Shown here: positions 12,122 to 24,800 of the stretch, piece by piece | How positions within the stretch are numbered: position 1 is the first letter of the stretch | Layout: every line of letters starts with the position of its first letter | Assembly: GCA_941918925.1 (NCBI GenBank) | Contig: OW799233.1 | Coordinates: 118,433,833-118,497,832, forward strand | Source of the DNA: Phyto melanocephala | Lineage: Eukaryota; Arthropoda; Insecta; Diptera; Rhinophoridae | Length of the DNA stretch: 64,000 bases | Direction: 5' to 3' | The notes under the pieces: model-generated | The model's input: the letters and a program-made list of their open reading frames with translations, nothing else | Told to the model about the DNA's origin: nothing | The model's database searches: none | Program-made: the position numbers and the translations under genes

Positions 12122-12728
12122 CACGCAAAGAAAAAATATGGTTGAGGTAACCATAATCGTAGAGCAATATACTATAATTGAATTGTATGATTATCGTTAA
12201 AACATATAACGGTTTCCAGTTATCATTTTTATGTTTGATTAAGGTATCAATTGAAATCGACAATTTAATTGCAATTTTTATACCAATATTTTTTACATTT
12301 TCTATTTTTGTTCATTTTTTTGGCATCTCAAACTTTTAAAATAATAAAAATTTATTCAGCAAGAAGAAGAACAGTTGAAATCAAATTATTATTTAAAAAA
12401 ATCATAGCTTGATTAATTTGTACTCATATTATTGTCTCACCTATTATTCAATGATTATTTGTAATTGTTAATGCTTTTGAATATAATGTTATTTTTGTCA
12501 AACTATTATTTTTAAATCATATTTTTTTAAATGACAACCATTTTGAAATTTTTACAAAAAGTAAACATTAAATGATACAATTCAAACAAATGCTTTACTA
12601 TCGTGACAAAATATATGACAAAATGAAACAAAAATAACTATTACTTGTTTTCGACAACCAAATATTGTTATAGAAACTATAATATGACCGTCGTGATCAT
12701 ATCGTAACCATGTTTTTTTTTGCGTGTT
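12122..12728. mobile_element. Inverted-repeat element with CACGCAAAG ends
   Basis: The left end (12122-12175, CACGCAAAGAAAAAATATGG then TTGAGGTAACCATAATCG) is imperfectly complementary to the right end (about 12670-12728, ATCGTAACCATG, T run, GCGTG). A related right end occurs at 34974-35075. This suggests a foldback or MITE family. The open frame 12582-12920 (-) spanning its end has no recognisable motif. Confidence 0.45.
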
Positions 12729-12985
12729 CGTTAAAGCAAAACCTGCTGTACCTGGTTTATGGACTTGTGGCGTAAACCACATAGTTAGATCCGGCAGCCG
12801 CCCGAAGGCATAACTCACTTGGGTCGTCCGAGGGTCCCGTTGTGATAAAAGCACATAGTTACTGCTTGTGTAGTGAGAAAACTTTTTCGAAGGGATCACA
12901 ATCAATATTTGTGCAATCAAATATGAACAATGAAAATTTTAATATCAAAAAAACCAAAAAAAAAATATTTTAAAAATATAGAAAA

Positions 12986-13729
12986 CAAATAAAAGCGCCA
13001 TATTCGGCAGGTCTGAATCCTTTATACAGTTCACAAGGTACGTGTTTTTTTAGACTTTACTTATTTTTTTAAAAATTTTGTTTGCCTATATTGTTTAGAA
13101 TTATGAACTTTCTGGGCTAAATATTTTCAAAAAGGACGTGTGTTTCATATGTTGTACATAAATTCAAAAAATATATCAGAACTACTAGTGGTTTTTTCTT
13201 ATATCTCAGGAATTTATATGTCAATTTGGTTGATTTTCAACATTTACAGTTTTAAAACCATAACTGACAATTATATGGTTTAATTTTAACCAAAAAATCT
13301 TAACTTTTTATTGACATTTATTTTCAAAAGGTATATTTTTTTTTTGTATATATAACAAACGTTTCAAGAAGTTTCGTAGGAGCTGCACATTCTGACTTTG
13401 TCGTGGTTAAAAACGGATGTTCTTTCACTCATAACAATTTTGGCTCGTAATGAGCGCACACAAATAATTTTCAGTGGCAAAATTTTCGAGAGCATATCTG
13501 ATAAATTGATACTATACAAGAGTCTGAAGCACACGTGGGGACTTCAAAACGTTGTTTTCTACAAACGCATTAACACATGGACAGACAGACTTATCTAAAT
13601 AAATTATTCTATATAAAAGAACTGAGAATATATATACTTTATAGGGTGTCAAATGTTTACTGTATAAATTACAAATGGAATGACAAACTTTTTATGCCCT
13701 TTTACACTCTCGTGTGAAGGGTGTAAAAG
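12986..13729 (-). mobile_element. Helitron-like repeat, short subfamily, degenerate copy
   Basis: It begins CAAATAAAAGCGCCATATTC with a decayed hairpin (TTCGGC-AGG-TCTGAA) and TTTATAC. It ends with GACAGACAGACTTATC, TATATACTTTATAGGG and CTCTCGTGTGAAGGGTGTAAAA. No coding content was seen. Confidence 0.65.
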
Positions 13730-14404
13730 CAAAGCAAATAACATCGATTAACTTAAGCAACCAAGAAATAACACTTGTTCTGGTATCTTTTTTTTTCAAT
13801 TTTTTTTCTTCCTTTTGAGCAACAATTTATCTGAAGTTTTCTCTGGTAGTTGTACCCACCCACTTGGATGTAAGATAACTCGTACAATTATAATTATCGC
13901 TTGTAAAAAATGTGACAACCTTTCAACTTTTTGCTGTTGGGGAAAAACAATTTTCTATTATAAGTTTTTTAAGTCTCTAAAAAATTTATCTAAATTGTTT
14001 TTATTTTTAAAGAGCAATTAAGTAACATATAAATTTTCTTTTTATTTTAAATTATTTCTTAAAAAATCATAAAAAGTCATAATTGATAAATATAACTTTT
14101 TAAATGAATTTTTCTTCTTAGAAATGTTTAACTATTAAATTAGGATTTTCTATAACAAAAAACTTTGAATATATTTTCTCTAAAAAAAATTTTAAGAAAA
14201 TAAAATAACATTAAATGACAGTAGGAAAAAGAATAAAAACAATAAAAAAAATTAAGTTACGATAAATATCAATCTCTCAAAATTATATAAAAACCAAATA
14301 ATATCATATAAAGACGTTATAAATTTTGTAGCTGGTCTCGAAAATGCAATCCACTTGCTAAGTTGCAAAAACTAAATTTTTCGTTATCACAAACAAAAAA
14401 ATAA

Positions 14405-15937
14405 CAAGTAAGAGCACTATATTCGGCTGTGCCGAATCTTTTATACCCACCACCAACTTTCCGTTCTTTTATAGCTAGGGTTCTTTTTTCCGAAAATTTT
14501 TGTTTCTCGTAAATGCGACATTTATTTTTTAATATCCCGGGATCCCGCAGCAAAACAAATAAAAAGTAAATTTGTTTTTAATTGAAAAAAACTTTTTATT
14601 AAAAAGCATAAAATAGTTTATAATGTAAAAAAAAAACTTCAAAACTATAAAAATCAATAAAGAAACTTGAATTTAAAATATAAATTGAGTAAAAATATTT
14701 TTTATTGAAAAAAACAAATTATTCTCTAGATACGAGATCAAATATGAGCACAAAAAACAAAAATACAGGTACTTCAGCTATGAGATCAAAAATAAAATCA
14801 TTAGAATTTAATTTAAATATAAACAATATAAACACCTGTTTTCGAATCGTAAGCACCTTTTTTTCCCGGGATCCCGAAAAATAATCCCGGGAAATGGGGA
14901 AGATTAAATAACTCAAATTCCCGGGAAATAACCCAATTTATAGCACAAAATTAGGCGTGGTGAAGTTGTTTCTACTAATGAGTACAACTTAGATGTTTCA
15001 ATATAGTCCTTTATTATTCCAAAATTTTTATTTATAGATAAATTATATGAATTTGAGATAAACCGTTATATGCGGGGTAGGCGTTAAAGGGGCGCGTCCC
15101 CTAAATTTTCCGGCATAATAATGACATTGACTAGAAGGATATCTGTAGCAAATTTCATTATCGTAGCTCTAATTTCGTCGCTTTTATGAGCTTTTAAATT
15201 TCATTAACAGTGGATTACGTAAAAAGTGGGCGTAATAGAAGGCGTGTCGAAATAATTTTTAAAATGAATGCAACTTAGATGTTTCAATATAGTCCTTTAT
15301 TATTCTAAAATCTTTATTTGTAGAGAAATTATATGTATTTGAGGTAGGACGTTATATGGAAGGTGGGCGTAAAAGTGGGCGTGGCACATTGATTTTCCGT
15401 TACAGAAAAGCCTCTCACCAAAAAGCAAAGCGTGCAAAATTTCAGAATCGTACATCTAATTTTGTCAGTTTTATTAGGTTTTAAATTTTGAATATACTGA
15501 AAAATACACTGCGCAGTATAAATTTTCGTACATTTTGATCTAAAATTCCCTTCTTAATGCATAGATTTAAGCAATTTTTGGGGAGAAATATTGTTTTTTT
15601 TCAGGAAATATATATTTGGAGTTTCATGATTCTACTACTTTCTTTTCGAGCTATAACTCTCTTCCTAATATTCCGATTTAGCCCATTTTCAATACCAAAC
15701 AAACCTTGTCTATAAGAAAGATTCTGTCATTCTGGATTCCCCCTAGCTTTTTCGGTGCGACCTCTATCGTGCTTTCAACAGACGAACAGACTTACGAAAA
15801 CAGCAACATCGTCATAAAATCAAACCCCGATTCAAAATATATATACTTTATGGCGTCTAAAATGGATATTTTGATGTGGTACAAACGGAATGACAAAATG
15901 AATATCCCCCACCATTTTTTTGTTAGCGGGTATAAAA
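14405..15937 (-). mobile_element. Helitron-like dipteran repeat, long copy 2
   Basis: It has the same hairpin terminus (CAAGTAAGAGCACTATATTC) and the same far end (TTTTCGGTGCGACCTCTATC, TATACTTTATGG, GGGTATAAAA) as copy 1. A hAT-type MITE sits at 14476-14936. Its tandem GTGGGCG/AGGCGTG region (14952-15400) is shorter and more diverged, and the deleted mariner seen in copies 1 and 3 is absent. Confidence 0.7.
14476..14936. mobile_element. hAT-type MITE, 461 bp, with 8-bp target duplication
   Basis: The element is flanked by identical 8-mers TTTATAGC (14468-14475 and 14937-14944). Its termini are TAGGGTTCTTTTTTCCG and the complement of TTGGGTTATTTCCCGGG. Several TCCCGGGATCCCG palindromic motifs lie subterminally (about 14534-14547 and 14865-14893). 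The 8-bp duplication is the hallmark of hAT. There is no transposase, so it is non-autonomous. Confidence 0.8.
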
Positions 15938-16008
15938 ATGAACTTGGGATGTATATACACAGAAAAAAATAAGTGCGACTTTCAATTACGTAATTAATAG
16001 TATTAATA

Positions 16009-16039
<31 letters not shown>

Positions 16040-18600
16040 GCATAAAGTTAATAATAAAATTAGTAATATAAAAAATTTCAACTAACATTATAACTAAGGT
16101 CTTAACTTTTTAATTAAAACTTTAATTAAATTAATTACGGTTATAATTAAAATTTTTTTCATTTTTTTTATTTACGTATTTTTAGTATTAATACAATAAT
16201 TAAATATCTTCAAACACTAGAGTATGTTAAGTTGACCATAAAATATTATCGGCTTTTTTCCGAATCGGTAGCTTTCATGACGTCGACATAAAGAATATTT
16301 ACCAATAAAAGTGCTGGGTAAAATGGAGTGAAAGATTTCTAAGTAGTATGTACATTTTAATATATCAGACTACGATGTACGTTGTGTGCCTTTTGCATAC
16401 ATCTCCGATAGCGTTGAAAGTCTTTATTATATTGGAAACATTTGTATAAATGCATGTAAAAATATATGTTCTTGCCAAAAGCTTTTCCTGCATTTTATTT
16501 AAATTGGCCTACAATATTAATTTTTTCCAAAAATTATTTGGAAGGTATTTTTTTTCTTAATTTTTTTTTGCGTTTTTCTGTTGTTACCTTTACCTTTCTC
16601 TTCGAAAACATCTTATATCAATTAAAAATTTTTCTAAATAAATCAAAAATATTATTAAAACTTAAGAACAAATCAAATATTCAATTAAAAAAAAATTGTT
16701 AAGGCTAATTTTTTCCTGGACTATAATAACAAGGTCAACTAAAATAATTTTTTAACATAATTTTTTCCTATAAAAAAATGCTGTTGAACTTTTGGCTTTT
16801 AAAAACTTTTAGATGATTTTTCTTCACATAAAATATTTTCATATCCTTATTAATTATTCAATACATTTCAAAGAGGTTCTACAAAAAACTATGGTTGTAA
16901 TTTTTTATAGAAAAAGAAAACAATTTATATATTATTCAATACCTCCTAGATATTTTTTTAAAATTTTTTAAAAAGGAAACTTAAGAAGGTTTTGCTTTTC
17001 GAGATACTTTTCGTTTCTTTTACAATTATTTTTTTAATTTTCTATGAACTTTAGGGACGTGTGTCACCTCTAATTAAGAACAATTGTTTTTATAAACAAC
17101 AAATAAAGTATTTAACATAGAGTTAGTCATAATTTGTTTATATTTTTAGGGAAAAAGTTTGTTTTTATTCAAAATATGGACACTTTCTACCATAGGCCTT
17201 GTTTATAAAAATAATTAAATGTTTATAAAACGCTTATACTCAAACAAACTTTCAGAAATTTAATTAAATAAGCTCCCTAGAAACCTTTATATATACGGCA
17301 GTAACATTTTAACTTTATCAGTTCCTAAATAAAAAAAATTAAAAATTTTTTGCAAACTGTTTAACAAAGTATTTTAATTATAAGAGAAAAAGTTCCTGCC
17401 TCTTTTCTTCTATTATAATAATAAATTTTAAATCAGTCTTAAGTGTTTATATATCGAACTTTAATACTTTCCTTAAGGGAATTTTTTTTTTTTGTAACAC
17501 AAACTTTTCTTAATATTACTCAAGCATTTTATACTGCATTGTTTCTTATCTTTTGTAATTTATTTCTCATTCCCCTTAGATTCATTATTATTACAATGAT
17601 TATTAGCTTAGGTTTGGTAATTAATGTTGCTAAACATATACACACATAGACAGAAAGTATTAATTCATTTAGTGTCACATTTTGATTTATATTTAACCTA
17701 AACATCTTCTTGAGTGTCTTAATTGTGGTTTATTTATATTGTGACAATGTTTGGGAACATTTTGGAAATAATGTTTAACGATTCTTAGGTTGTCCTTTCA
17801 CAAAATAGCACATTTCTAAGACAAGTTAATGACATGTGGAATAGGATAAAAATACCGAAAGACAAATTAATACACGTTTAATGTAAATGAAAGAACAAAA
17901 CTGAAATGTACAATTTACTTAGCAGCAAATTTTGCTATTAACGTTTATGAGGTAAATTATCTAACAAAAAGGTACCTTTTGTTAGGAAAATAAATACAGT
18001 TATGTTAGCTTGAAATTTTAAACTTTTCTTTTCATTACATGAGGTTATTTATTTCGAATCTTTTAAGTATTATTTTCCTTTTAGTGCTTTAGAAAGCACA
18101 TTAAATTATAAATCGCTAAAATATATTTAATTAACGTTTGTTATCTCATTTTCCATTTAATATGTTAAGTCATTATTAAGCATTTAAAATCCGTTGCTGT
18201 TTCTTCTATTTTATTTATTTATTTTTTTAGACTTATATGATTTGTCTGGTACTGAGTGAATGTCATTTTCATTGTTTAGCAAAACAGACGCACAATAAAT
18301 ATACAAATAAAAACAGAGTATGAAATAAAATTCAATATACCTGCACCATATAAAAATTCAAATACTAACATTTAAGTTTTATGAAATTTGTACAGGATCT
18401 CTTTAAAGTAAGAACACCATATATTTATAAGCATACAATTTTACAAGTATTATTCACTATATATACAGAAAATTTATAATATAAAGAGCTACGCCAATAT
18501 CGTTTAATTGAATTTAGTATAAAATATAAAAATATATAATAGTCTTTTAAGCTTAAGGTCTTTTCAATAATAAAAAATCTTTTTGTTTTATTTTATATTA
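15938..18600. other. AT-rich stretch with an ATT microsatellite
   Basis: About ten ATT units lie at 16009-16038. Otherwise this is T-rich sequence with short random frames (16466-16702 + and 17443-17649 + are low-complexity hydrophobic translations of T-rich DNA). No gene was recognised. Confidence 0.5.
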
Positions 18601-18605
18601 TTTGA

Positions 18606-18646
18606 TCAATATTTCGCTACCTATTTGTGTAGCATCATCAGGATAC
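18606..18646 (-). ncRNA. Hammerhead ribozyme half-motif (stem II and cores only)
   Basis: On the minus strand CTGATGA (18635-18641) is followed by a bulged T, a 5-bp stem GCTAC/GTAGC and GAAA (18612-18615), the order of a hammerhead core. The sequences expected to form stem I do not pair, so this is probably an inactive or very diverged relative of the hammerheads at 29.3 and 57.5 kb. A similar GCTACC-loop-GGTAGC-GAAA without the CTGATGA core lies near 56178-56206 on the minus strand. Confidence 0.45.
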
Positions 18647-18722
18647 GAGTTCTTATTATATATTTGTTTTCTGTTGGTTTAGTGTCTTGAAATTTGTTTT
18701 TTTAAATAAATTTATAGTGATT

Positions 18723-19087
18723 CAATGCACATCCATAAGGTATATGAAACGGCGAATTGATACAACTAAGCAACTTTTCATGGGATGTTTTATGTCAAGG
18801 CCAATTCGTATATCAGTGATGAAAAAGTTGTTGTTACATATTAAATATAATAAAATTTGATTAAAGAAAGGATACACACATTGTTAATGACGCAAAAGCA
18901 ACAAATATACATAAACTAAGCAGATTTATTATCAAAAAAGTACACTCAAGTTAATTGTTTTTACTACGAAACCAAAATCACATTTCCTATCCCTGCATTA
19001 ATAAAAATCAAGGCGAATTAAACCAATTTTGACAAAAAGTTTCCCCATCAGCTGGGCTGATAATTTCACCTGTATGAATTCGCCTTG
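18723..19087. mobile_element. hAT-like MITE of the CAAGGC...ATAAGGTA family
   Basis: The left end CAATGCACATCCATAAGGTA and the complement of the right end (CAAGGCGAATTCATACAGGT) are diverged inverted ends. The interior, including ACGGCGAATTGATACAAC and CCCCATCA near the right end, matches the element at 51070-51449. Flanking 8-mers TAGTGATT and GTTTGATT agree only in part, so the target duplication is degraded or wrongly placed. Confidence 0.6.
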
Positions 19088-19399
19088 GTTTGATTAACAA
19101 AATTGAAAATAACATACAAAATTTTTTAAACATTTTGTCATATATAAAAATTGTACAAAAATGTAGTATAACAAAATTTCTAAAAAATATTAACAAGAAT
19201 TATATAAATTATTGTCTATACTTTAACATAAAAATATGTTGGTTTCGTATTACAAATATTATATTATATAATAATTGTTAACAGAAAATGTTATGTTACA
19301 AACGTATGAAACAATAATTATATATATGTATGAAAGTATTGATAAAAAATTTTGTTGTAATAAACAAGTGTATTAATATTACCACAAAACTAATATAAA

Positions 19400-21412
19400 C
19401 AAGTAAGAGCACTATATTCGGCTGCGCCGAATCTTTTATACCCACCACCAATTTTGTGTACATTTAAAGCACAATATTTATTATTTTGTTAATCGCTATG
19501 GAATAATCTCTTTATAATAAAATACATATCACTTTCTTTGTAGAGGGTGGTTAAATTTTAAGGGCCCATGTTGAAGGTGAACTACACCTAGTCTTTAAAT
19601 TTGTTTTCTGCATTTCATTTGACATTTCTCAATCACAAACTTTTTCAATTTGATCCGTGGAAAGATACGCAAATGATCAACGCTTTAACGTTATTCAGGT
19701 TTTTTTTTATAAAAATGGGCGTTTAAATCAAAATGCATTTTGTGCACTTCGTAATTGTTTTGATCAACATAATCGTTCAAATTCGTCCACAATCGGGAGA
19801 ATTGTAAAAAAGATTAAATTTTCTGAAAAACAGGTCTGTATAAAATGTTAGAAAATCTGTGAATGCCTTCCCAGTGCGTTGAATGGGAACCACTGCTGGT
19901 TTTTGCGATAGTGTGGCAAAAGAGCAGTCAACCTCGACTCATCATCATGCCCAACAATTGAGCATCAACATTGTCATTGAAAATTTGGACCATAAGATAG
20001 CGGAGTGGCTCCAAGCATGGGGGACCATTTGGCCGATATTTTGTTAAATACATAATTGAACCTTACAAATATTATCATTATAAAAAGAAATAATAATAAT
20101 ATCCTAAATAACTTGTGTTTTATTTAAATTCAACAATTAACCACCCTTTATAACTTCGATATGCTACTAAAATTCTTTTGTAAATGTAGTCTTTCAATGA
20201 TAGTGGGCGTTAAAGTAGGCGTGTCAATAAAGTTTCTGCTAATAAATACAAATTAAATATTTCAATATAGTCCTTTATTTTCCCAAAAACTTTGTCAATA
20301 GAGAAATTACATGAATTTAAGATAAACCATTATATAGGAGGTAGGCGTTAAAGTGGGCGTGTCACCTTAACTTTTTGGCACAACAATTACATTGATTAGA
20401 AGGATATACGTAGCAAATTTGATCATCATACCTCTAATTTTGGCGGTTTTATGAGCTTTTAAATTTCATTAAAGGTAGATAACTTGTAAAGTGGGCGATA
20501 GAGTAGGCGTGTCAAAGTTATTTTTGCGAATGAGTACAACTTAGGTGTTTCAATATAGCCCTTTATTATTCCAAAATCTTTATTAATAGAGAAATTATAT
20601 GAATTGTAGGTAAAACGTTATATGGGAGGAGGGCGTAAAAATGGCCGTGTCACCTTAATTTTCTGGCTCAGTAATGACACTGCCTAGGGGGATATACGTA
20701 GCAAATTTGATTATCATACCTCTAATTTTGGCGGTTTTATGAGCTTTTAAATTTCATTAACGGTAGATAACGTGAAAAGTGGGCATTATAGTAGGCGTGT
20801 CAAAGTTAGTTTTGCGAATGAGTACAACTTATATGAATTTTAGGTAAAACGTTATATGGAAGGTGGGCGTAAAAGTGGGCGTGGCACATTGATTTTCCGT
20901 CACAAAAAAGCATCTCTCCAAAAGGCGAATTGCGCAAAATTTCAGAGTCGTACATTCAATTTTGTTGCTTTTATGACGTTTTTTTTTTAAATATACCGAA
21001 AAATACACTGTGCGGTATAAATTTTCGTACATTTTGATCGATAACTCTTTTCCTAATTCATAAATTTAAGCGATTTTCAGGGAAAGATATTCTTTTGACT
21101 CGATAAATATATATTCAAAGTTTCATGACTCTACGTTTATGCGTCTGGACACAATTCCATTTTATTCGATGTGCGAATGACACCGTTTTTTCGACCTACT
21201 CTTGCTTTTCGAGTTATAACTCTGTTCCTAATATTCCGATTTAGCCCATTTCAAACCTTGTCTATCAGAAAGATTCTGGCAAAATTTGAGCCCCCTAGCT
21301 TTTTCGGTGCGACCTCTATCGTGCTTTCAACAGACGGACAGACGGACGGACATAGCTAGATCGTCATAAAATCAAACCCCGATTCAGAATTTTTTGGTGG
21401 CGGGTATAAAAA
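19400..21412 (-). mobile_element. Helitron-like dipteran repeat, long copy 3
   Basis: The hairpin terminus (CAAGTAAGAGCACTATATTC, ATTCGGC-TGC-GCCGAAT) and the far end (GACAGACGGACGGACATAGC, GGTGGCGGGTATAAAA) match copy 1. It carries the same deleted mariner (19543-20150) at the same internal position, followed by a shorter tandem region. Copy 1 and copy 3 therefore descend from one mariner-bearing progenitor. Confidence 0.7.
19543..20150 (+). pseudogene. Internally deleted mariner inside Helitron-like copy 3
   Basis: This is the sister of the element at 1433-2058. The termini GAGGGTGGTTAAATTTTAAG and the complement of TAAAGGGTGGTTAATTG are flanked by TA. The frame from about 19657 reads ERYANDQRFNVIQV, NGRLNQNAFCALRNCFDQHN and SSTIGRIVKK, and remnants of the C-terminal tail (HLADILLNT-like) occur near 20030. 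The catalytic core is deleted. Confidence 0.7.
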
Positions 21413-21817
21413 TGTAGATATATAATGATTAATCTTTATGTATTAAAAAATTAATTAAAAATTAATTTTTATAAAGAACTTAACAAAGAAATTATGTAAA
21501 CATAAATGAATAACACTTATGTGTTATTTCTTATGTATTAAATGTCTATAACTCTGTGCAACATTATCTGTATATGATTTATAATTAATTCTCTGTGTAG
21601 TTGGTACATTAATTATCTGTAACATTTCCTACATATATCTACGTTTACAATTATTTTCTATATTTAAAACTGATACATTTTCAAAGTTCGATAGTGATCA
21701 GAGTTGGAACAATGAGAAGATAATGCTGTCTTTTATGAGGAAATATTTCTATACTTTTTGTCAGATTTATGTCCAGCAATTCTTGTTGTAAGCTTATTTT
21801 TTGTCGTTCCTATATAA
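21413..21817. other. AT-rich spacer, nothing recognised
   Basis: This is sequence between Helitron-like copy 3 and the palindrome. No coding or repeat signature was identified. Confidence 0.5.
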
Positions 21818-24800
21818 ACCAGGGAATGACAACGATTACAACTTCGGATATACATTGAGTATTATTAGCAAAACATGTATAAGTGCGTACGGTTACAGCT
21901 AAAAAAATTACTCTATCCGTACATACTCGTTTGATGTTCGGCATAAGTATATACAAGTAACCGAAATCTAAGTATTTTTCGCATAAATACTCTATATTGT
22001 ACACAGTACAACAAATTGGACTTAAGTACTTAAGTGTTATCGATTATCCGTAAAAAAAAGCGAGTAAAATGAGTAACCGTTTTTACAATTCAAGCGAGAG
22101 CATCAAGTAGAAATTTTGCATGCGTTTTGATTTTGTAAAAATGCACTTGCTTGGGTTATGAAAACAGCACAACCATAAACAAACATAAACATACATAAAC
22201 ATTATTGTTATACATTTATTTGTTGTTTTTTTATGATCGCTTGTGTGTATCAGAGTCTGACTTCGGTTATCCGAAAAAAAAAATAACTCGAATATTTACT
22301 TATCTTTTTCGGTTATAAATATAACCATGCATTTATCACAGAAAATAGCTACTCGTACATGCATGAATTGCTACGGTTACGAGTATATTTATTACTTACT
22401 TTCAAAAATACTCTCTATACATACGTATTATTCGGATATACATGTGCGAAAACAAATTACTTATAAGTATTGGCAAAATACTTACAAGTATTAGCAAAAT
22501 ACTTATAAGTATTGGCAAAATACTTATAAGTATTGCGACATACTTATAAGTACTTTTGAACAAAAAAACAAGTAAAAAACAAGTAAAAGTGCTTTATTCT
22601 GCTCTTTCATTTTTTATCAAACAAAAAGAAAATTGGTCAGGGCTGGAACTATTTGTATAGTAAATATATATAACATAATTTATATTGCTTATTAATTTAA
22701 ATAAGCAACGAGCTAACACATAATAATAAAATGTTTTCTTTAAATAAAAATAAATCTACATATATTTATTATTTATTTTTAGTATTAAGAAACGCAACTG
22801 TTATACCTGAAATTTGTATGGCTTATCAACTTAAAAAAAATTATTTTGATATAAAAGCAGAAAAAGATAAGTAAAAATTAAAGAAAATAAAAGTGAAAAT
22901 TTAGTTGAATTGATACTGGCAATAGATATGTATTTAACAATGTATTTTTTATTTTGATTTAATATTTATATAATTACGTATGTAAAGGTTGTTTTTTTAA
23001 GCCCGATAGAACTTGAAATTGTAAAAAATAACACAAAAAATTAAATTGTAATCAAAATTTTTTTTTTATTTGAAAGATCAATACGTGACATTAACATTTG
23101 AAAATGATTTCGGGCATATGGGCACCGCGGCTGTTCTTGACGAAGCGCATTCTGGACGTCCAATTTTGGGCCACTTTTTCGAGCACTGCTGGCCGTATGT
23201 CACGAATAACACGAACAATGCTGGCCTCCAAGGCGTCAATTGTTGCTGGTTTATCAGTATAAACCAGTGACTTCACGTAGCCCCACAGGAAATAATCGAG
23301 AGGTGTCAAATCGCACGACTTTGAAGGCCAATTGACAGGTCCATTTCTCGAAATCAACTTATCGCCAAATTTTGATTTCAATAAGTCGATGGTTGCGTTC
23401 GCCGTATGGCACGTAGCGCCATCCTGTTGAAACCACATCTCCTCCGGATCAATGTCATCCATATTTTCAAACAAAAAATCATTGATCATGGTGCGGTAAC
23501 GATCTCCATTGACCGTAACGCGAGCTCCGGCCTCATTTTTGAAGAAATAAGGTCCGATGATGCCACCAGCGTGAAAACCGCATCAAACGGTGCATTTTTC
23601 TGGATGTAATGGAGTCTGTAGGGTCTCTTGTGGATTGGTCTCGCTCCATATGCGGCAATTTTGCTTATTAACAAACCCGTTAAGCCAAAAATGCGCCTCA
23701 TCGCTGAACACAATTTTGCGATAAAACAACGGACGTCCAGAATGCGCTTCGTCAAGAACAGCCGCGGTGCCCATATGCCCGAAATCTTTTTCAAATGTTA
23801 ATGTCACGTATTGATCTTTCAAATAAAAAAAAAATTTTGATTACAATTTAATTTTTTGTGTTATTTTTTACAATTTCAAGTTCTATCGGGCTTAAAAAAA
23901 CACCCTTTACATACGTAATTATATAAATATTAAATCAAAATAAAAAATACATTGTTAAATACATATCTATTGCCAGTATCAATTCAACTAAATTTTCACT
24001 TTTATTTTCTTTAATTTTTACTTATCTTTTTCTGCTTTTATATCAAAATAATTTTTTTTAAGTTGATAAGCCATACAAATTTCAGGTATAACAGTTGCGT
24101 TTCTTAATACTAAAAATAAATAATAAATATAAGTAGATTTATTTTTATTTAAAGAAAACATTTTATTATTATGTGTTAGCTCGTTGCTTATTTAAATTAA
24201 TAAGCAATATAAATTATGTTATATATATTTACTATACAAATAGTTCCAGCCCTGACCAATTTTCTTTTTGTTTGATAAAAAATGAAAGAGCAGAATAAAG
24301 CACTTTTACTTGTTTTTTACTTGTTTTTTTGTTCAAAAGTACTTATAAGTATGTCGCAATACTTATAAGTATTTTGCCAATACTTATAAGTATTTTGCTA
24401 ATACTTGTAAGTATTTTGCCAATACTTATAAGTAATTTGTTTTCGCACATGTATATCCGAATAATACGTATGTATAGAGAGTATTTTTGAAAGTAAGTAA
24501 TAAATATACTCGTAACCGTAGCAATTCATGCATGTACGAGTAGCTATTTTCTGTGATAAATGCATGGTTATATTTATAACCGAAAAAGATAAGTAAATAT
24601 TCGAGTTATTTTTTTTTTCGGATAACCGAAGTCAGACTCTGATACACACAAGCGATCATAAAAAAACAACAAATAAATGTATAACAATAATGTTTATGTA
24701 TGTTTATGTTTGTTTATGGTTGTGCTGTTTTCATAACCCAAGCAAGTGCATTTTTACAAAATCAAAACGCATGCAAAATTTCTACTTGATGCTCTCGCTT

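Noticed and set aside
12582..12920. 112-aa open frame on the minus strand
   Set aside because: It crosses the end of the inverted-repeat element and an unrelated GC-rich block, with no recognisable domain.
21810..22004. Same 60-residue frame in both palindrome arms (21810-22004 minus and 24888-25220 plus)
   Set aside because: The apparent conservation is only the identity of the two arms. The protein has no recognisable family and the frame runs straight into unrelated flank.
23070..23270. Plus-strand open frame starting MKDQYVTLTFENDFGHMGTA, repeated at 23583-23822 (minus)
   Set aside because: It is the antisense of the mariner C-terminal coding region, duplicated by the palindrome, not a separate gene.
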